Of a stretch of 64,000 nucleotides of DNA, positions 62,318 to 64,000 are shown piece by piece (within the stretch, counting starts at the first letter, position 1; each line of letters begins with the position of its first letter). The DNA lies in NCBI GenBank assembly GCA_004369085.1, contig ML210198.1, forward strand, positions 1-64,000, given 5' to 3'. The position numbers and the translations under genes were made by a program. The notes below the pieces were generated by a model, which worked only from the letters and a program-made list of their open reading frames with translations, was not told the DNA's origin and did no database searches. Origin of the DNA: Coprinopsis marcescibilis. Taxonomy: Eukaryota; Basidiomycota; Agaricomycetes; Agaricales; Psathyrellaceae.

Positions 62318-64000
62318 ATGGTTGGGACAAGATCTATCGCAATAGTAAGTACTCCTGAAGATGTCGTGGAAGAACGAAGCTGATAGGGTCGTAGGTTGGC
62401 CTGTCCGTTGAGCTCCCCAGTGGGAATTACTCTACCGAAAATTTGGACCATGCTTCTTTCTTTGATTTTCTGCTCAACTCCGGGAACGCCTACGAAGACA
62501 TTCCCAGCAATCGCTTCAATATCGAAGCGTAAGGACACTCACTCCATCTTGATGATATCTTGCAGCTGACTGTCTTGTTTTCAGATGGAAGGGCAATGCT
62601 TTGGGTTCGGTTTATCCTCGCAAGGGTGCCTTTCTAAAGGACATCGATATGTTCGATCATGTGGAATTCGGTATATCGTCCAGGGATGCCCAAGCAATGG
62701 CACCAGCAACCAGAAAGCTTCTGGAGAACAGCTTTTTGGCTTTGTTGGACTCTGGTCTTGATTACCGAAGGAAGAGGGTCGGGGTCTATACCGCCGGGAC
62801 CAACATCGAAATGACGAATGTCGCGGAAGCGGTAGGTATTTGCTTCTCAAACACGGTTACTTCAGACTGATTCAAAGTTAAATAATGACGTGCAGGACGA
62901 ATTAGAAGCTCGCGGTTCCTTCGGAGGGTATCCAGCGATGATCGCCAATCGAATCTCCAATCATCTGGATTTACTGGGGCCGTCCTTGCCTGTCGATACG
63001 GCCTGCAGTTCTACGTTAACTGCGATGCATCTAGCCATTCAGGGCATCATGTCTGGTGATTGTGAAGCAGCTGTGGTTGGAGGTTGTCAGTTGAACCACA
63101 GGTAGACATGGCTCCTCGATGAACGTTATGAAGAAAGAATGACTAATGGCGCAATCTAGGCTCATCGACTGGATTCTGTACAGCCAAGGGTCCCTTCTTG
63201 CAAGAGATGGACGATGCAAGCCTTTTGACATATCGGCAGATGGGTTGGTTGTGCTTCAGTTCGAATCAGATCCTATCCCTCATGACATGGTATAGATTTT
63301 CCAGGGCTGAAGGCTGTATTGCTGTCGTCATCAAGCCGTTGGAATCTGCAATTATAGATCACGATTATATATATGCGACGGTACGCCTCTCCCATCTAAG
63401 CGTGTCATATCTGACCTCGCTATTTACAGATCCAAGGATCGGCAATCAATTCCACTGGGGCAGGGGCACCGCCTGGGGCGCCCGTCGCTGAAGCACAGTG
63501 TGATGCTATGGTTCAGGCCTTTTCTCGTGCCAGTAGGCAACCTAGCGACGTGGATTATGTTGAGTTGCACGCCACAGGTAGGTTCCACTGCGCTGCAGCT
63601 CGCAATAATCGTTTCACCTTCCTATAGGCACCGCCAAAGGCGACCCGACAGAAGCAAATTGGGTTGGGTTCCATTTCCAACGCGAAGACGAATTATTGAT
63701 TGGAAGCGTAAAGGGTAACATCGGGTTAGTCCATCTCTTGCGTTGGACAATGTGTGTTGTAACAAATGGTTCTTATACGATAGGCACACCGAAATCACAG
63801 CCTTCCTTGCATCCCTATCTAAAGTCGTGTCGATTTTCCAAAGAAGAATAATCCCACCAACAATCAATGTGACATCGCTGAATCCTGCCATCCAATGGGA
63901 ACGGTATCGACTACGGGTGCCAACCCAAGTGGAGCCCCTGCCGTGCCGTGCGAAGGGCAAATCGTTGATTTCCATTGCCGGTTCTGGGATCGGTGGCTCC
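62318..64000 (+). CDS. Polyketide synthase, 5' part (ketosynthase domain)
   Basis: The window ends inside the gene. Exons 62318-62344, 62395-62528, 62585-62831, 62896-63101, then from 63160 onward several more, all in frame, begin with MVGTRSIAIVGLSVELPSGN, the usual PKS N-terminus. The beta-ketoacyl synthase has all catalytic residues: Cys in VDTACSSTLTAMHLA (about 62990), His in ELHATGTAKGDPTEA (split by an intron at about 63573) and His in SVKGNIGHTEITAF (split at about 63720), which catalyse decarboxylative Claisen condensation. SIAGSGIGGS at the window end is the start of the KS C-terminal signature. The sequence style (DISADGFSRAEGC, PPTINV) is that of a fungal type I PKS, reducing class more likely, but later domains (AT, DH, KR, ER, TE) lie outside the window and product type cannot be fixed. 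Confidence 0.9.

Overview
The window is nuclear DNA of a filamentous basidiomycete, most probably an Agaricomycete. Nearly every gene is split by many 48-70 nt GT-AG introns, exons can be as short as 12-17 nt, and the gene content is typical of a wood- or litter-decaying mushroom: AA9 LPMO, CE15 glucuronoyl esterases, an NACHT STAND protein, a fungal P450, a reducing-type PKS and a flavin halogenase. There are no operons. I rebuilt exons by hand; for most multi-exon genes the summed exon length is an exact multiple of three with one terminal stop, which is the main support for the models.

Left part (1-23.9 kb). 1-3.2 kb has no supported gene. Then come an OPT-family oligopeptide transporter (3.2-7.6 kb, +), a stand-alone protein with a GTPBP1/2-type N-terminal domain but no GTPase (8.2-9.5 kb, +), an F-box protein (9.7-11.5 kb, +) and a 1562-residue SUV39/Clr4-type H3K9 methyltransferase (11.9-17.1 kb, +). 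Tail to tail with it lies a UBE2E-like ubiquitin-conjugating enzyme with a disordered C-terminal tail holding three SUMO-interaction-like motifs (17.65-19.1 kb, -). An Ind1/NUBPL mitochondrial P-loop NTPase follows (19.35-20.76 kb, -), then a decayed copy of the NACHT gene (about 21.05-21.9 kb, -).

Middle part (23.9-53.6 kb). An AIFM2/FSP1-like flavoprotein, a secreted AA9 LPMO, an intact NACHT STAND NTPase and a MYND zinc-finger protein are on the + strand. Two CE15 paralogues lie on the - strand; one keeps the Ser-Glu-His triad and the other has lost the His and carries Asp for Glu. Next on the - strand are an unrecognised 601-residue protein built from repeated exons, a 2231-residue protein ending in a CDCA7-type zf-4CXXC_R1 finger, and a secreted LysM protein. 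A tRNA-Pro(UGG) with a short intron and GNA1 (UDP-GlcNAc synthesis) follow.

Right part (54.3-64 kb). This looks like a specialised-metabolite gene cluster running off the edge: cytochrome P450 (+), flavin-dependent halogenase with WxWxIP and FxxPxxSSG motifs (+), a stand-alone medium-chain enoyl-reductase-like gene (-) and, divergent from it, the start of a PKS with a complete-looking ketosynthase active site (+, truncated by the window). The inferred product is a halogenated polyketide. The other strong leads are the E2 with a SIM tail, the giant CDCA7-like protein in the same window as an H3K9 methyltransferase, the CE15 pseudoenzyme, and the repeat-exon protein with a cluster of SUMO consensus sites.
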